This document shows, piece after piece, positions 10,872 to 19,500 of a DNA stretch of 64,000 bases. Position 1 is the first letter of the stretch, and the number at the start of each line of letters is the position of its first letter. Source of the stretch: Corynebacterium yudongzhengii (GTDB taxonomy: Bacteria > Actinomycetota > Actinomycetes > Mycobacteriales > Mycobacteriaceae); contig NZ_CP026947.1 of NCBI RefSeq assembly GCF_003065405.1, positions 1,984,001 through 2,048,000 on the forward strand, in the 5' to 3' direction. The notes below the pieces were generated by a model, which was given only the letters and a program-made list of their open reading frames with translations, did no database searches and was not told the origin of the DNA. The translations under genes and the position numbers were made by a program.

Positions 10872-11800
10872 CGGGTGGCCTTCTTCCGCAGTCGGGTGTC
10901 GAGGACCGGGTAGAGCAGGTCGACGATCAGGTTGATGAGGACGAATACCGCCGCGGCGATGACCACGACGGCCAAGAGGACGGCGGTATCGCGGTCGGTG
11001 ACGGCGTCGACGGTGATGGAGCCGATGCCGGTGCGCCCGAAGACGGCCTCCGTGACCACGGAGCCGCCGACGAGCTCGCCGAAGAGGATGCCGGCCATCG
11101 TCAGCGCGGGCAACAGCGCGTTGCGTAAGACGTTGCGGCTTAGAATCCACCAGTCGCTGGCGCCGCGGGCGCGCACGGCGGTGATGAAGGGCTGGCCCAA
11201 GACCTCGTCGATGGAGCGCAGCAGCACCTGGGCGAGCGGGGCGGCGACGGTGATCGCGAGCGTGATGGCCGGCAGGATGAGGTTTTCGGCGTTGTTGCCG
11301 CCGATGACCGGCACCAGGCCCAGCTGGAAGGAAAACAGCTGGATGAGGATGGTGCCGACCCAGAACGTGGGCAGCGAGACCATCAGCGGCGGCAGTGCCT
11401 GGAAGAACGAGCGCACCGGGCCGAAGTTCCCGCACACCGCGATGACGAAGGCCATGGCGACGCCGAGGAGAAACGCGGTGGCCGCCAGGGTGAGGGTGGC
11501 GGGGAGGGTCTCGGCGAGCAGGTCGGTCACGGCGGTGCCGCTGGCAACCGAGTAGCCGAGATCGCCGGTGAGAAAACCTCCTAAGGCGGCGAAGTACCGT
11601 GACAGGGCCGATTCATCGGCGCCGTAGACGGCGCGGATCTCCTCGAGCTGCGCGTCGGTCAGCCCCAGCACCGGGTCGGCGTAGCGGGCGGCGACGGCAT
11701 CCGAGGGCAGCACCGTCAGCAGGATGAACGCCAGGGTGAACGTGGCCCAGATGACGATGAGCGCCTGGCCGATGCGGCGCAGTACATGTGCGGTGGTCAT
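10868..11800 (-). CDS. ABC importer permease, DppB type
   Basis: A 310-residue integral membrane protein with six predicted helices. The N-terminal helix IGQALIVIWATFTLAFILL and a following DPVLGLTDAQLEEIRAVYG segment are typical of DppB/OppB permeases; the coupling loop is ARGASDWWILSRNVLRNALLPALT. The ATG at 11800 begins directly after the stop codon of the substrate-binding protein gene (11803-11801), and the stop overlaps the next permease start, so the importer genes are translationally coupled. Confidence 0.93.
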   Translation of the reverse strand: MTTAHVLRRIGQALIVIWATFTLAFILLTVLPSDAVAARYADPVLGLTDAQLEEIRAVYGADESALSRYFAALGGFLTGDLGYSVASGTAVTDLLAETLPATLTLAATAFLLGVAMAFVIAVCGNFGPVRSFFQALPPLMVSLPTFWVGTILIQLFSFQLGLVPVIGGNNAENLILPAITLAITVAAPLAQVLLRSIDEVLGQPFITAVRARGASDWWILSRNVLRNALLPALTMAGILFGELVGGSVVTEAVFGRTGIGSITVDAVTDRDTAVLLAVVVIAAAVFVLINLIVDLLYPVLDTRLRKKATR

Positions 11801-13435
11801 TTATTCTTCTCCTCCGGTCTCGCGCACGGCGTAGAAGGACGGGCGGCCGATGGCTTCTGTGGAAAAGCCGCTGATCGTGTCGCGGAAGCCGTAGACCTGC
11901 GGTTCCTCGAACATGGGCAGAACGAGTGCGTGCTCGGTGAGATAGTCCTGCATCTTTCCGACCGCCGCGGCGCGCTTGTCTTCGTCGACAAGGGCGAAGT
12001 AGTCGTCGACCATCTGCTGCATCTCTTCGTCGCCGACGGTGTCCTCCCAGCCGTTGAGGAAGGAGTTGCGGCCGTCGACATCCAGCCAGTTCGGCAGGGT
12101 GTCATAGGAGGCGCGCCCGACCATGGTGTGGCGGACCTGGATGCGCTCCAAGTCCTGCATGGCCTCCTGCTGGGCGGTGCGATCGCCCGGGTTGAGCTCG
12201 GCCTCGATGCCGACGTCGCGCAGTTTTTCCTGCACCTTCGTGAACATCTCCCGGGAGCGCGGCTGCGGCACCGCCTCGTTGAAGGTCACCGACAGCCGCT
12301 CGCCGTCGCGCACGCGCACCCCGTCTTCGCCGATCTGCCAGCCGGCGTCGTCGAGAAGCTCGCGCGAGCGCTCAGGGTCGAAGCTGTAGGCGCCGTCCTG
12401 CTCGCGGTAGCCCAGCGCGTTGGCCGCCAGTATCGAGGTGCCGGCGGGATAGGACTGGGAGTAGAGCGTGTTGAGGATGTTCTCCCGGTCGATGGCGTGG
12501 ATGATCGCCTGGCGCACGCGCTGGTCTTCCATCAGCGGTTGGCGGAAGTGGAAGTGATAGGCGTTGTTGACACCGTTGGTGCCGGCGGAGTGGATGTTGA
12601 TGCCCTGGTCGATGAGGTGACGCTCATCCGGCGCCTCGATCTGGCGGGCGATGTCGGACTGCTCGGCGACCAGGGAGCCGGTGCGCACCGAGTCCTCCTC
12701 GGCCAGGGTGAAGCGGATCTCTTCCACCTCGGCCGGGCCCTGGTGGTCGGTGCGCGCCGGCGGCGCCCAGTCGTAGTCCTCGCGGGCGCTCAGCGTGAGC
12801 CCGGTGCCGAGTTCTTCGTCGGTGATGACGAAGGGCCCAGAGCCGGAGATGTTCTCCGCGTTTCCCGGGGAGAATCCAGTGTTGCCGTTTTCCAGGGTGG
12901 GCGTGGACAACAGTGCCTGGTTCATGGTGCTGGTGGCCTGCGGGAACCCGGGCGAGGGCCGGTCGAAGTGGAAGCGGACGGTGTAGTCGTCGAGCACTTC
13001 GGCGCCCTCATAACCGCCGAGCTGGTCCGACGGGGTCAGCGCGCGATCGGGGTCGCCGAAGCCGTAGAGGTCGTAGTTGGCGGCGACGTTCTCGGCGTCT
13101 AGCTTCGTGCCGTCGGAGTAGGTGACGTCCTCGCGCAGGGTGAAGGTGAACTCGGTGGCATCCTCGTTGATCTCCGGAAGCTCGGTGGCGATCCACGGGT
13201 GGAGCTCAAGCGTCTCGGGGTGCTGCCAGAGCAGGCGGTCGGCGATGTTGTTGAGCACGCCGCCGTTGGGATAGTAGCCACCCGAGGGCGGATACAGGCT
13301 GTTGAACATGTTCGGCTCGACGTACGTGATGCCGCGTTCGGGCTCGCTCGAGCAGGCACTCACGCTCACCGCGACCAGAACGCTCGCCACGATCGCGCCG
13401 AGCGCCGAACGCAGACCTCTTTTGTGTATCGCCAC
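11801..13435 (-). CDS. ABC importer substrate-binding lipoprotein (SBP family 5)
   Basis: A 544-residue lipoprotein. The N-terminus has a basic stretch (HKRGLR), a hydrophobic segment and a lipobox VSAC, so the mature protein is lipid-anchored on the outer face of the membrane. Family-5 features include FTLREDVTYSDGTKLDAENV, VRFHFDRPSPGF and VRQAIIHAIDRENI. GTG at 13435 is preferred because GGAAG lies about 12 bases upstream and it gives a normal signal peptide; an in-frame TTG at 13459 is the alternative. First gene of the leftward import operon; its promoter must lie in the 180-bp gap shared with the FAD-binding protein gene. Confidence 0.93.
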   Translation of the reverse strand: MAIHKRGLRSALGAIVASVLVAVSVSACSSEPERGITYVEPNMFNSLYPPSGGYYPNGGVLNNIADRLLWQHPETLELHPWIATELPEINEDATEFTFTLREDVTYSDGTKLDAENVAANYDLYGFGDPDRALTPSDQLGGYEGAEVLDDYTVRFHFDRPSPGFPQATSTMNQALLSTPTLENGNTGFSPGNAENISGSGPFVITDEELGTGLTLSAREDYDWAPPARTDHQGPAEVEEIRFTLAEEDSVRTGSLVAEQSDIARQIEAPDERHLIDQGINIHSAGTNGVNNAYHFHFRQPLMEDQRVRQAIIHAIDRENILNTLYSQSYPAGTSILAANALGYREQDGAYSFDPERSRELLDDAGWQIGEDGVRVRDGERLSVTFNEAVPQPRSREMFTKVQEKLRDVGIEAELNPGDRTAQQEAMQDLERIQVRHTMVGRASYDTLPNWLDVDGRNSFLNGWEDTVGDEEMQQMVDDYFALVDEDKRAAAVGKMQDYLTEHALVLPMFEEPQVYGFRDTISGFSTEAIGRPSFYAVRETGGEE

Positions 13436-13477
13436 TCGTCTACCAACGCTTCCTATCAAAGGGGTGTTTTTGATTGA

Positions 13478-13493
13478 GACTTAGTTCTAAGTC
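13478..13493. promoter_or_regulatory. Perfect inverted repeat before the ABC operon
   Basis: GACTTAG-TT-CTAAGTC is a perfect 7-bp inverted repeat with 2-bp spacer, 43 bp upstream of the lipoprotein start. Size and position fit a dimeric repressor operator. I do not recognise the regulator; the sequence does not match the DtxR or LexA consensus. Confidence 0.4.
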
Positions 13494-13600
13494 CATGGAT
13501 CGACATGGATAGGACGAATACTCGAAAAATCCAAAGACTGCTCTGTCTACATTCTGACCTAGGGTTTTCCTCGACACGGAAATGATTTTACCCAGAAACG

Positions 13601-13616
13601 TAGACCTATCGGTCTG
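13601..13616. promoter_or_regulatory. McbR-like operator (TAGAC-N6-GTCTG)
   Basis: TAGACCTATCGGTCTG matches nine of ten defined bases of the corynebacterial McbR consensus TAGAC-N6-GTCTA as I remember it. It sits 24 bp before the FAD/NAD(P)-binding protein gene and within the divergent control region of the ABC operon. McbR represses methionine and cysteine pathway genes in C. glutamicum; regulation here is inference. An 11-bp palindrome TGTGTGACACA (13629-13639) lies immediately before the ATG. Confidence 0.45.
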
Positions 13617-13639
13617 TCCGGTGTTCGCTGTGTGACACA

Positions 13640-15496
13640 ATGGGGCTCATATCTGAATTCCACGTGGCTTTCGTCGGCGTCGGCCCTCGTGGCATCTCCA
13701 CCCTGGAACGGTTGGCTGCCCACGCAGAGCGCACCGATCATCACCTCACTGTGCACCTCATCGACGACACTGAAATCGGCCCCGGCGCCATCTGGCGCAC
13801 CGACCAGACCCGGACGCTGTGTATGAACACGCTCGCACACGGCGTCACGCTGTTCACCGAGCCCGGATCCTCCGTGAGCGGCGCCGTCCAGCCGGGCCCC
13901 ACGCTCTATGAGTGGGCGAAGCTCATGCGCGGCGATCTCGATGAGGTCCCCGCCGATCACCGCCTGGCGGTCTCAAAAAAGACGTACGAGGAGTTTAAGG
14001 AAGAGATCGACGGGCTTGTCGAGCACTCGCATCCCACCCGCGCGCTCTATGGCGCCTATATCTCCTGGGTCTATTCCGTCGTGCGTGAGCGGCTGCCGGA
14101 GAACCTCACCGTGGTCGAGCACCTCGCGCGCGTGACCGACCTCGTCGATCGCGGCGACTACGACGAGCTAACACTCACCGATTCCGCGGGGGCCACCTCC
14201 ACCCTGCAGGTCGACCGTTCGGTCTTAGCGCTCGGCTGGCTGCAGCCGGCCGCCACCGCCGAAGAGGAGGCGCTGGCGGCCTCCACCGGCACCTGGGTGC
14301 GCCCCGGCAACCCGGTCGAGCAGCCCCTGGATGAGGTCCCGGCCGGCGAAGACGTCCTCGTCCGCGGCCTCGGCATGGGCTTCTTCGACATCATGGCCAT
14401 GCTCACCCTCGACCGCGGCGGCCGCTTCGTGCCCAGCGACAACGAGGCCGGGCTTATCTACGAGCCCTCCGGGCGCGAACCGCGCCTGATCGTCACCTCG
14501 GGGCGCGGCTGGCCCTACCTGGCGAAGCCGCAGTATGGCTCCATGCCGCCGGCCGCCCATATGCCGCGCACCCGCGCCGCCATCGCTGAGCTGTCCGGGC
14601 GCAGCGACATCGACTACGACACCGAGGTGTGGACGCACGTTTTACGCGATGCCTACGAGGCCTACTACCTCACCTTGGGCTTAGACGCTGAGACGGTGGC
14701 TGGTGTCGTCGATAAGCACTCCACCATCGACGAGCTCAACGCCGCCTTCGCCGAGCTTGTCCCAGACACCGAGCGCCTCGACCTCAACCATGAGGCGGCG
14801 CCGCTGGCCGGGGTGGCTACCGACATCGACTCGCTGACCGCGCTGGTGCGCCAGGGACTTATCGACGACCTCGCCGACTCCGCCGCCGCCAGCGAAAGCC
14901 CCCGCAAGCAGGCCCTCGCGGTGATCGGGGCGGCGCGCAAGCCTTCGTCGCTGCTCGGCACCCCGGGGCGTTTCAGGACCCGCAACGGGTATCTGCGCCT
15001 GGTGCAACGACTTGGGCAGATGGCCGGCTCGGGCCCGCCGGCGTTTCGCAACGAGCAGCTCGTCGCGCTTATCGACGCCGGCCTGGTGCGCTTCCTCGGC
15101 GCCTCGCCGAGCCTGGAGATCGTCGACGGCGGCTACCGTGTGTCCTCGCCGACGACGCAGAACGAGCCGGTGTTTGCCACCACGCTCATCGACGCGTGGC
15201 TGCACGACTCCGATAGCCGCCGCCCGGCCGATAGCCTCATCACCGCGATCCGCGCGGCGGGGCGCTCGCGCCCGTATGTCTACCCGGATGACACCGCCTC
15301 CGGCTCCCCGGAGATCGAGCAGGCCACCGGGCGTCTCATCACCGCAGCAGGCACGCCGGATGAGCGGATCTTCGCCGAGGGCATCCCGCTGCACGACGTC
15401 CGCCCCGATACGACGAGCTCCCCACTGCCGGGCACCGACCCGGCCTTCTTGCAGGAGACCGACCTGGTGGCCGGCGCGCTCGTCGATACGCTCTAA
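13640..15496 (+). CDS. FAD/NAD(P)-binding protein (NAD_binding_9 type)
   Basis: A 618-residue soluble protein. The N-terminal dinucleotide fold reads VAFVGVGPRGISTLERL, with IDDTEIGPGAIWRTDQ in the position of the second strand and following loop; a later LGWLQPA and VRGLGMGFFDIMAML form another nucleotide-binding segment. This is the FAD-NAD(P)-binding family related to N-hydroxylating monooxygenases, but the substrate is unknown. The ATG at 13640 gives the conserved N-terminus, though no clear ribosome site precedes it, so a leaderless or short-leader message is possible. It is divergent from the ABC importer and convergent with metB. Confidence 0.8.
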   Translation: MGLISEFHVAFVGVGPRGISTLERLAAHAERTDHHLTVHLIDDTEIGPGAIWRTDQTRTLCMNTLAHGVTLFTEPGSSVSGAVQPGPTLYEWAKLMRGDLDEVPADHRLAVSKKTYEEFKEEIDGLVEHSHPTRALYGAYISWVYSVVRERLPENLTVVEHLARVTDLVDRGDYDELTLTDSAGATSTLQVDRSVLALGWLQPAATAEEEALAASTGTWVRPGNPVEQPLDEVPAGEDVLVRGLGMGFFDIMAMLTLDRGGRFVPSDNEAGLIYEPSGREPRLIVTSGRGWPYLAKPQYGSMPPAAHMPRTRAAIAELSGRSDIDYDTEVWTHVLRDAYEAYYLTLGLDAETVAGVVDKHSTIDELNAAFAELVPDTERLDLNHEAAPLAGVATDIDSLTALVRQGLIDDLADSAAASESPRKQALAVIGAARKPSSLLGTPGRFRTRNGYLRLVQRLGQMAGSGPPAFRNEQLVALIDAGLVRFLGASPSLEIVDGGYRVSSPTTQNEPVFATTLIDAWLHDSDSRRPADSLITAIRAAGRSRPYVYPDDTASGSPEIEQATGRLITAAGTPDERIFAEGIPLHDVRPDTTSSPLPGTDPAFLQETDLVAGALVDTL

Positions 15497-15497
15497 G

Positions 15498-15518
15498 TAG
15501 CGCCTACTTCAGGCGCTA
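15498..15518. terminator. Bidirectional hairpin between the FAD protein gene and metB
   Basis: TAGCGCCT-ACTTC-AGGCGCTA is a perfect 8-bp stem with 5-base loop. It starts two bases after the stop of the rightward gene, and its right arm contains the metB stop codon (15516-15518). No T-run follows, so efficiency as an intrinsic terminator is uncertain. Confidence 0.5.
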
Positions 15519-16667
15519 GCCGATCGCGGCGAGCGCCTTTTCGACATCGGCGCGCAGGTCCGCGATGTCCTCGATGCCGATCGAGATGCGCACCAGCTCG
15601 CGGGGCACCTCCAGCTGCGAGCCGCTGGCCGACTGGTGCGTCATCGACGCCGGGTGCTCGACGAGCGACTCCGCGCCGCCGAGCGACTCCGCCAAACAGA
15701 TCAGCTCGGTGTTGGTACAGAAGGTGCGCGCCGCCTCCTCGGAGTGGAAGCTCACGGAGATCATCCCGCCGAAACGATCCATCTGACGGGAGGCGACCTC
15801 GTGGCCCGGGTGGCTGGCCAGGCCCGGGTAGTGGACCTCGGCGACGTGCTCGGAGGCGTCGAGCAGTCGCGCGATCTCCTCGGCGTTATCGCAGTGGCGC
15901 TCCATGCGTACCGACAGCGTCTTGATGCCGCGGGTGGTCAAATAGGCATCGAAGGGGCTGGCCACCGCGCCGACGCCGCCCTGGAAGAAGCGCAGCTCTT
16001 CGTCGAAATCCGCGTCGTTGGTGACGACGACACCGCCGATCACATCCGAGTGGCCACCCAAGTACTTCGTGGTGGAGTGCAAAACGTGGTCGGCGCCCAA
16101 GGCCAGCGGGCGCTGTAAATACGGGGTGGCGAAGGTGTTATCCACCACCAGCTTCGCCTCGCCCTTGATGCGCGCGACGGCCTCGATATCGGTGACGTTG
16201 AGGAAGGGGTTCGTCGGCGTCTCCAGCCAGATCAGGCGGGTGCGTTCGTTCAGCGCGGCGGCCACGGCGTCGACGTCGGTGGTGTCCACGACCGTGTAGT
16301 CGACGCCCCACGCCCCGAAGACGCTGTCGATGAGCCGCCAGGTGCCGCCGTAGGCGTCGTTGCCCAAGATCATGTGATCACCCGGGCGCAGCAGGATGCG
16401 CAGGACCGTATCGGTGGCGGCCATACCGGAGGAGTAGGCCACGCCGTGGCTTCCGCCCTCAAGCGCGGCGACGGTGCGCTCCAAAGAGGCGACGGTGGGG
16501 TTGGCGACGCGGCCGTACTCGAAGCCGCCGCGCAGCTGGTTGGGGCCGTCCTGGGCGTAGGTCGTCGAGGCGTAAATCGGGATGTTGATCGAGCCCATGT
16601 GGCTATCCGGGTGGTAGCCGGCGTGGATCGAGGCCGTCGAGAAGCCCTGCTGATCAGCTGTCATCAT
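15516..16667 (-). CDS. metB: Cystathionine gamma-synthase
   Basis: A 383-residue PLP enzyme that joins an activated homoserine ester (O-acetylhomoserine in corynebacteria) and cysteine to cystathionine in the transsulfuration route to methionine. It resembles C. glutamicum MetB closely: GFSTASIHAGY at the N-terminus, YSSGMAATD, NDAYGGTWRLID, and the PLP lysine in HSTTKYLGGHSD. The family's C-terminal ETHPASMTHQS-type motif reads VEHPASMTHQSASGSQLEVP here. ATG at 16667 has AGGAG nine bases upstream. It is monocistronic, convergent with the FAD protein gene and divergent from mscS. Confidence 0.93.
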   Translation of the reverse strand: MMTADQQGFSTASIHAGYHPDSHMGSINIPIYASTTYAQDGPNQLRGGFEYGRVANPTVASLERTVAALEGGSHGVAYSSGMAATDTVLRILLRPGDHMILGNDAYGGTWRLIDSVFGAWGVDYTVVDTTDVDAVAAALNERTRLIWLETPTNPFLNVTDIEAVARIKGEAKLVVDNTFATPYLQRPLALGADHVLHSTTKYLGGHSDVIGGVVVTNDADFDEELRFFQGGVGAVASPFDAYLTTRGIKTLSVRMERHCDNAEEIARLLDASEHVAEVHYPGLASHPGHEVASRQMDRFGGMISVSFHSEEAARTFCTNTELICLAESLGGAESLVEHPASMTHQSASGSQLEVPRELVRISIGIEDIADLRADVEKALAAIG

Positions 16668-16778
16668 CGGTGCTCACTCCTTTAATTCGGGACTGCACCC
16701 ACAATAGACCAAGCGGTACGCTCGGCGGGCCGAAGGGGCGGTTTTATATTCCTGAATCGAGATATCAGGATCCGCCGC

Positions 16779-16784
16779 TATACT
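16779..16784 (+). promoter_or_regulatory. Probable -10 element of the mechanosensitive channel gene
   Basis: TATACT lies only 8 bases before the ATG at 16793, so the transcript would be leaderless or nearly so. No good -35 hexamer is seen at the usual distance. Confidence 0.4.
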
Positions 16785-16792
16785 CATCGCCG

Positions 16793-17845
16793 ATGAATAT
16801 GCGAACGTATCTTCTCAGTCAGGACGGAAGTACCGCCGAAACTCTCTCCGACGCTGGGGCCGAAACGGTCGAACGCGTCACCGGGTTCTGGGAGAACCCC
16901 GAAGTGCAGCAGTGGCTGATCGCCACCCCGCTGCGCATCCTCATCGTCATTATCATCGCGCTGATCCTGCAGGCGATCGCCCGCCGGCTCATCGACCGGG
17001 CCGCCGATGGCAACATCGCCAAGGGCGGCAAACTCTCCAAGGGCCGCTCCGGCAAGAAGAAGGACCAAAACGCCGAAGTGCGTGACGACGCCCGCCTCGC
17101 CGCCATGCACCGCGCCCGCGAACAGCGCCGCCACTCCCGGGTGAAAACCCTGGCGGGCGTCGGCCGCTCCGCCGCCGTCCTAGTGATCTGGACCTGGGCG
17201 GTGCTGGCCATCCTCGGTGAGCTCGGCATCAACGTCGGCCCGATCATCGCCTCGGCCGGCGTGATCGGCGTGGCCCTCGGCTTCGGCGCCCAGTCGCTGG
17301 TCATGGACTTCCTGGCCGGCGTGTTCATGCTGCTCGAGGACCAGTACGGCGTGGGTGATGTGGTGGACGTCGGCGATGACATCGTCGGCGACGTCGAGGA
17401 AATCTCCCTGCGCATCACCACGATCCGCGACATCGACGGCACCCTGTGGTACGTGCGCAACGGCGAGATCATGCGCGTGGGCAACCTTTCCGACGAGTAC
17501 TCGATCGCCCGCATCGAGGTCCCCGTCGCGTTGAGCAACGACATGGACGAGGCCTGGAACATCATCCTCGACGCCGTGACCGACATCTCCAACGACCCCT
17601 TGATCAGCGAATACGTCATGGAGACCCCCACGGTCAACGGCCTGACCCAGATCAACCCGGACTCGGTGACCTTCCGGGCCTCCGTGAAGACGCTGCCCGC
17701 CAAGCAGTGGGACGTGCAGCGCATCATCCAGTCCAAGCTGGTCAACATCCTGCGCGACAAGGGCGTGGCCCTGCCGTACCCGAACGGCATCGGCATGGCG
17801 CCGCAGGCACAAAACATCGCCACCGGCGAAGAGAACGACCACTAA
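16793..17845 (+). CDS. Small-conductance mechanosensitive channel, MscS family
   Basis: A 350-residue membrane protein. Helices lie near residues 40-60 (PLRILIVIIIALILQAIA) and 122-142, followed by the pore helix ASAGVIGVALGFGAQSLVMDFLAGVFMLLEDQYGVGDVVDVGD, the MscS signature, and a cytosolic beta domain (EEISLRITTIRDIDGTLWYVRNGEI). It releases solutes on hypo-osmotic shock; in C. glutamicum an MscS-type channel also exports glutamate. An upstream in-frame start at 16670 would overlap the metB control region, so the ATG at 16793 is chosen. A charged linker (KLSKGRSGKKKDQ) joins helices one and two. Confidence 0.9.
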   Translation: MNMRTYLLSQDGSTAETLSDAGAETVERVTGFWENPEVQQWLIATPLRILIVIIIALILQAIARRLIDRAADGNIAKGGKLSKGRSGKKKDQNAEVRDDARLAAMHRAREQRRHSRVKTLAGVGRSAAVLVIWTWAVLAILGELGINVGPIIASAGVIGVALGFGAQSLVMDFLAGVFMLLEDQYGVGDVVDVGDDIVGDVEEISLRITTIRDIDGTLWYVRNGEIMRVGNLSDEYSIARIEVPVALSNDMDEAWNIILDAVTDISNDPLISEYVMETPTVNGLTQINPDSVTFRASVKTLPAKQWDVQRIIQSKLVNILRDKGVALPYPNGIGMAPQAQNIATGEENDH

Positions 17846-17867
17846 CCAACCGAGCCTGTTCGCCGCC

Positions 17868-18230
17868 GTGGGAGGCGAGAAGACCTTCCGGAAGATCGTG
17901 CGCGGTTTCTACGCGCAAGTTCCCGACGACGACATCCTCGGGCCCATGTACCCGGTAGAGGACATGGCCGGCGCCGAGGACCGCCTCTACTGGTTCCTCT
18001 CCCAGTACTGGGGCGGGCCGCGCACCTACCAAGAAAAGCGCGGCAACCCGATGCTGCGCCGGCGCCACTTCCCCTTCGCTATCGATGAGGTAGCCGCCGA
18101 ACGCTGGCTGGAGCTGATGGCCCGCTCCCTCGAGCAGATTGACAACGAGACTCTCCCCGCCCCGCACCGCGCCGCGATCTGGAACCACATGCAGCAGGTC
18201 GCGTACATGATGATCAACCGCCCGGGCTGA
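17868..18230 (+). CDS. glbO: Group II truncated haemoglobin (GlbO type), start uncertain
   Basis: A haem protein of the trHbO group: VGGEKTFRKIVRGFY, DDDILGPMYPVEDMAGAEDRLYWFLSQYWGGPRTYQEKRG, and the proximal His in RRRHFPFAIDEVAAERW. It binds oxygen and probably protects against oxidative or nitrosative stress. The only canonical start is GTG 17868, giving 120 residues, but the reading frame upstream (TTNQPSLFAAV) matches the N-terminus of corynebacterial homologues (M-TTSENFYDSV). An ACG codon at 17835-17837 sits where the Met is expected and overlaps the mscS stop region. Co-transcription with mscS is likely. Confidence 0.88.
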   Translation: MGGEKTFRKIVRGFYAQVPDDDILGPMYPVEDMAGAEDRLYWFLSQYWGGPRTYQEKRGNPMLRRRHFPFAIDEVAAERWLELMARSLEQIDNETLPAPHRAAIWNHMQQVAYMMINRPG

Positions 18231-18267
18231 GCTGCGCTGCGTTAAGCACACAGGTGCAATAACCTTC

Positions 18268-19476
18268 ATGGGTGTGACTTCCCAGCCCTCCCCTTCTGAG
18301 TTTCCGACCCGAAATTCCGAGGTCGCCAGCCAGTTCAGCCTCCTGGGGTTGACGTCCTTCGGCGGGCCGACGGCGCATTTGGGGTACTTCCGTACCGCCT
18401 TCGTCGACCGGCGGCATTGGCTCAGCGATCAGAGCTACGCGGATATCGTCGCCGTCTCCCAATTCTTGCCCGGGCCCGCCTCCTCGCAGGTCGGCATGGC
18501 GCTGGGCTATCACCGCGGCAGCTGGCTGGGCATGGCGCTGGCCTGGCTGCTGTTCACCCTGCCCTCGGCGGTCGTGCTGGCCGCCTTCGGGTTAATTGTG
18601 GAGCTGAGCGACGTCGACGCGTCAGCCGGCTGGATCAGCGGGCTGCTCGCGGTGGCGGTGGTCTTCCACGCGGTCTCAGGGATGGCTCGGTCGATGGCCA
18701 ACGGGGCGCTCAAGGCGTCGATCGCGGTGGCCACCGCGCTGGTGGTGTTGATCTTCCCTCATTCGCTCACCCACGTGGCGGTCATCCTCGCCGCCGGGGT
18801 GATCGGCTTGGTGACGCTGCGCTCCGAGGCGGCCGCGGAGCTTGAGGACTCGGAGCAAGCGGAGCGTATCCGCCCGGTCAGTCAGTCGGTGGCGATCGGG
18901 GCGATCGTCGCATTCTTCGCGCTGTTGGCGGGCCTGTGGGCCGGAGCGCACGTGATCGGCGGCTACTTCTTCACTCGGGCGTATGCCTTTTATGAAACCG
19001 GCGCGCTCGTCTTCGGCGGCGGGCACGTGGTGCTGCCGCTGTTGCAGTCGCACGCCGTCGGCGGCGGCTGGATGGGCCAGGAAGAGTTCATCACTGGTTA
19101 CTCCGCCGCCCAGGCCGTGCCCGGGCCGCTGTTTACCTTCGCCTCCTACCTCGGCGCGGTCGACGGCGGCATCGGCGGCGCAGTGCTTGCCACCGTGATG
19201 ATCTTTCTGCCTTCGGCGTTGCTCATCATCGCCGGCCTGCACTTCTGGACCCGCTGGAAGGACACCGCGTGGCTCAAGGCGGCGTTTACGGGGATCAACG
19301 CCGCGGTCGTCGGGATCCTTATGGCCGCCTTCTACGACCCGATCATCACCCACGGCATCACCGGCCTGCCCTCCCTGGCGATCGCCGCGGCCTGCTGGCT
19401 GATGCTCGCGCAGTTCCAGGCGCCGCCGTGGTCGGTGGCGCTTTTCGGCGCCGTGGCTGGCTTCTTCTTCCTGTAA
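18268..19476 (+). CDS. chrA: Chromate-type anion transporter (ChrA/CHR family, two-domain)
   Basis: A 402-residue membrane protein made of two homologous halves of about six helices each. The half-repeat signatures are visible: FGGPTAHLGYFR with VSQFLPGPASSQVGMALGYHRGSWLGM in the N-half, and FGGGHVVLPLLQ with GYSAAQAVPGPLFTFASYLGA in the C-half. The family exports chromate and possibly related oxyanions. ATG at 18268 starts the protein with a 30-residue hydrophilic N-terminus; no strong ribosome site is seen. It follows glbO by 37 bp on the same strand. Confidence 0.88.
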   Translation: MGVTSQPSPSEFPTRNSEVASQFSLLGLTSFGGPTAHLGYFRTAFVDRRHWLSDQSYADIVAVSQFLPGPASSQVGMALGYHRGSWLGMALAWLLFTLPSAVVLAAFGLIVELSDVDASAGWISGLLAVAVVFHAVSGMARSMANGALKASIAVATALVVLIFPHSLTHVAVILAAGVIGLVTLRSEAAAELEDSEQAERIRPVSQSVAIGAIVAFFALLAGLWAGAHVIGGYFFTRAYAFYETGALVFGGGHVVLPLLQSHAVGGGWMGQEEFITGYSAAQAVPGPLFTFASYLGAVDGGIGGAVLATVMIFLPSALLIIAGLHFWTRWKDTAWLKAAFTGINAAVVGILMAAFYDPIITHGITGLPSLAIAAACWLMLAQFQAPPWSVALFGAVAGFFFL

Positions 19477-19500
19477 ACCGGCGCGACGAGGGACGACGCC

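Noticed and set aside
16697..16712. McbR operator before metB
   Set aside because: TAGAC is followed six bases later by GTACG rather than GTCTA, so only one half-site matches. I kept only the stronger site at 13601.
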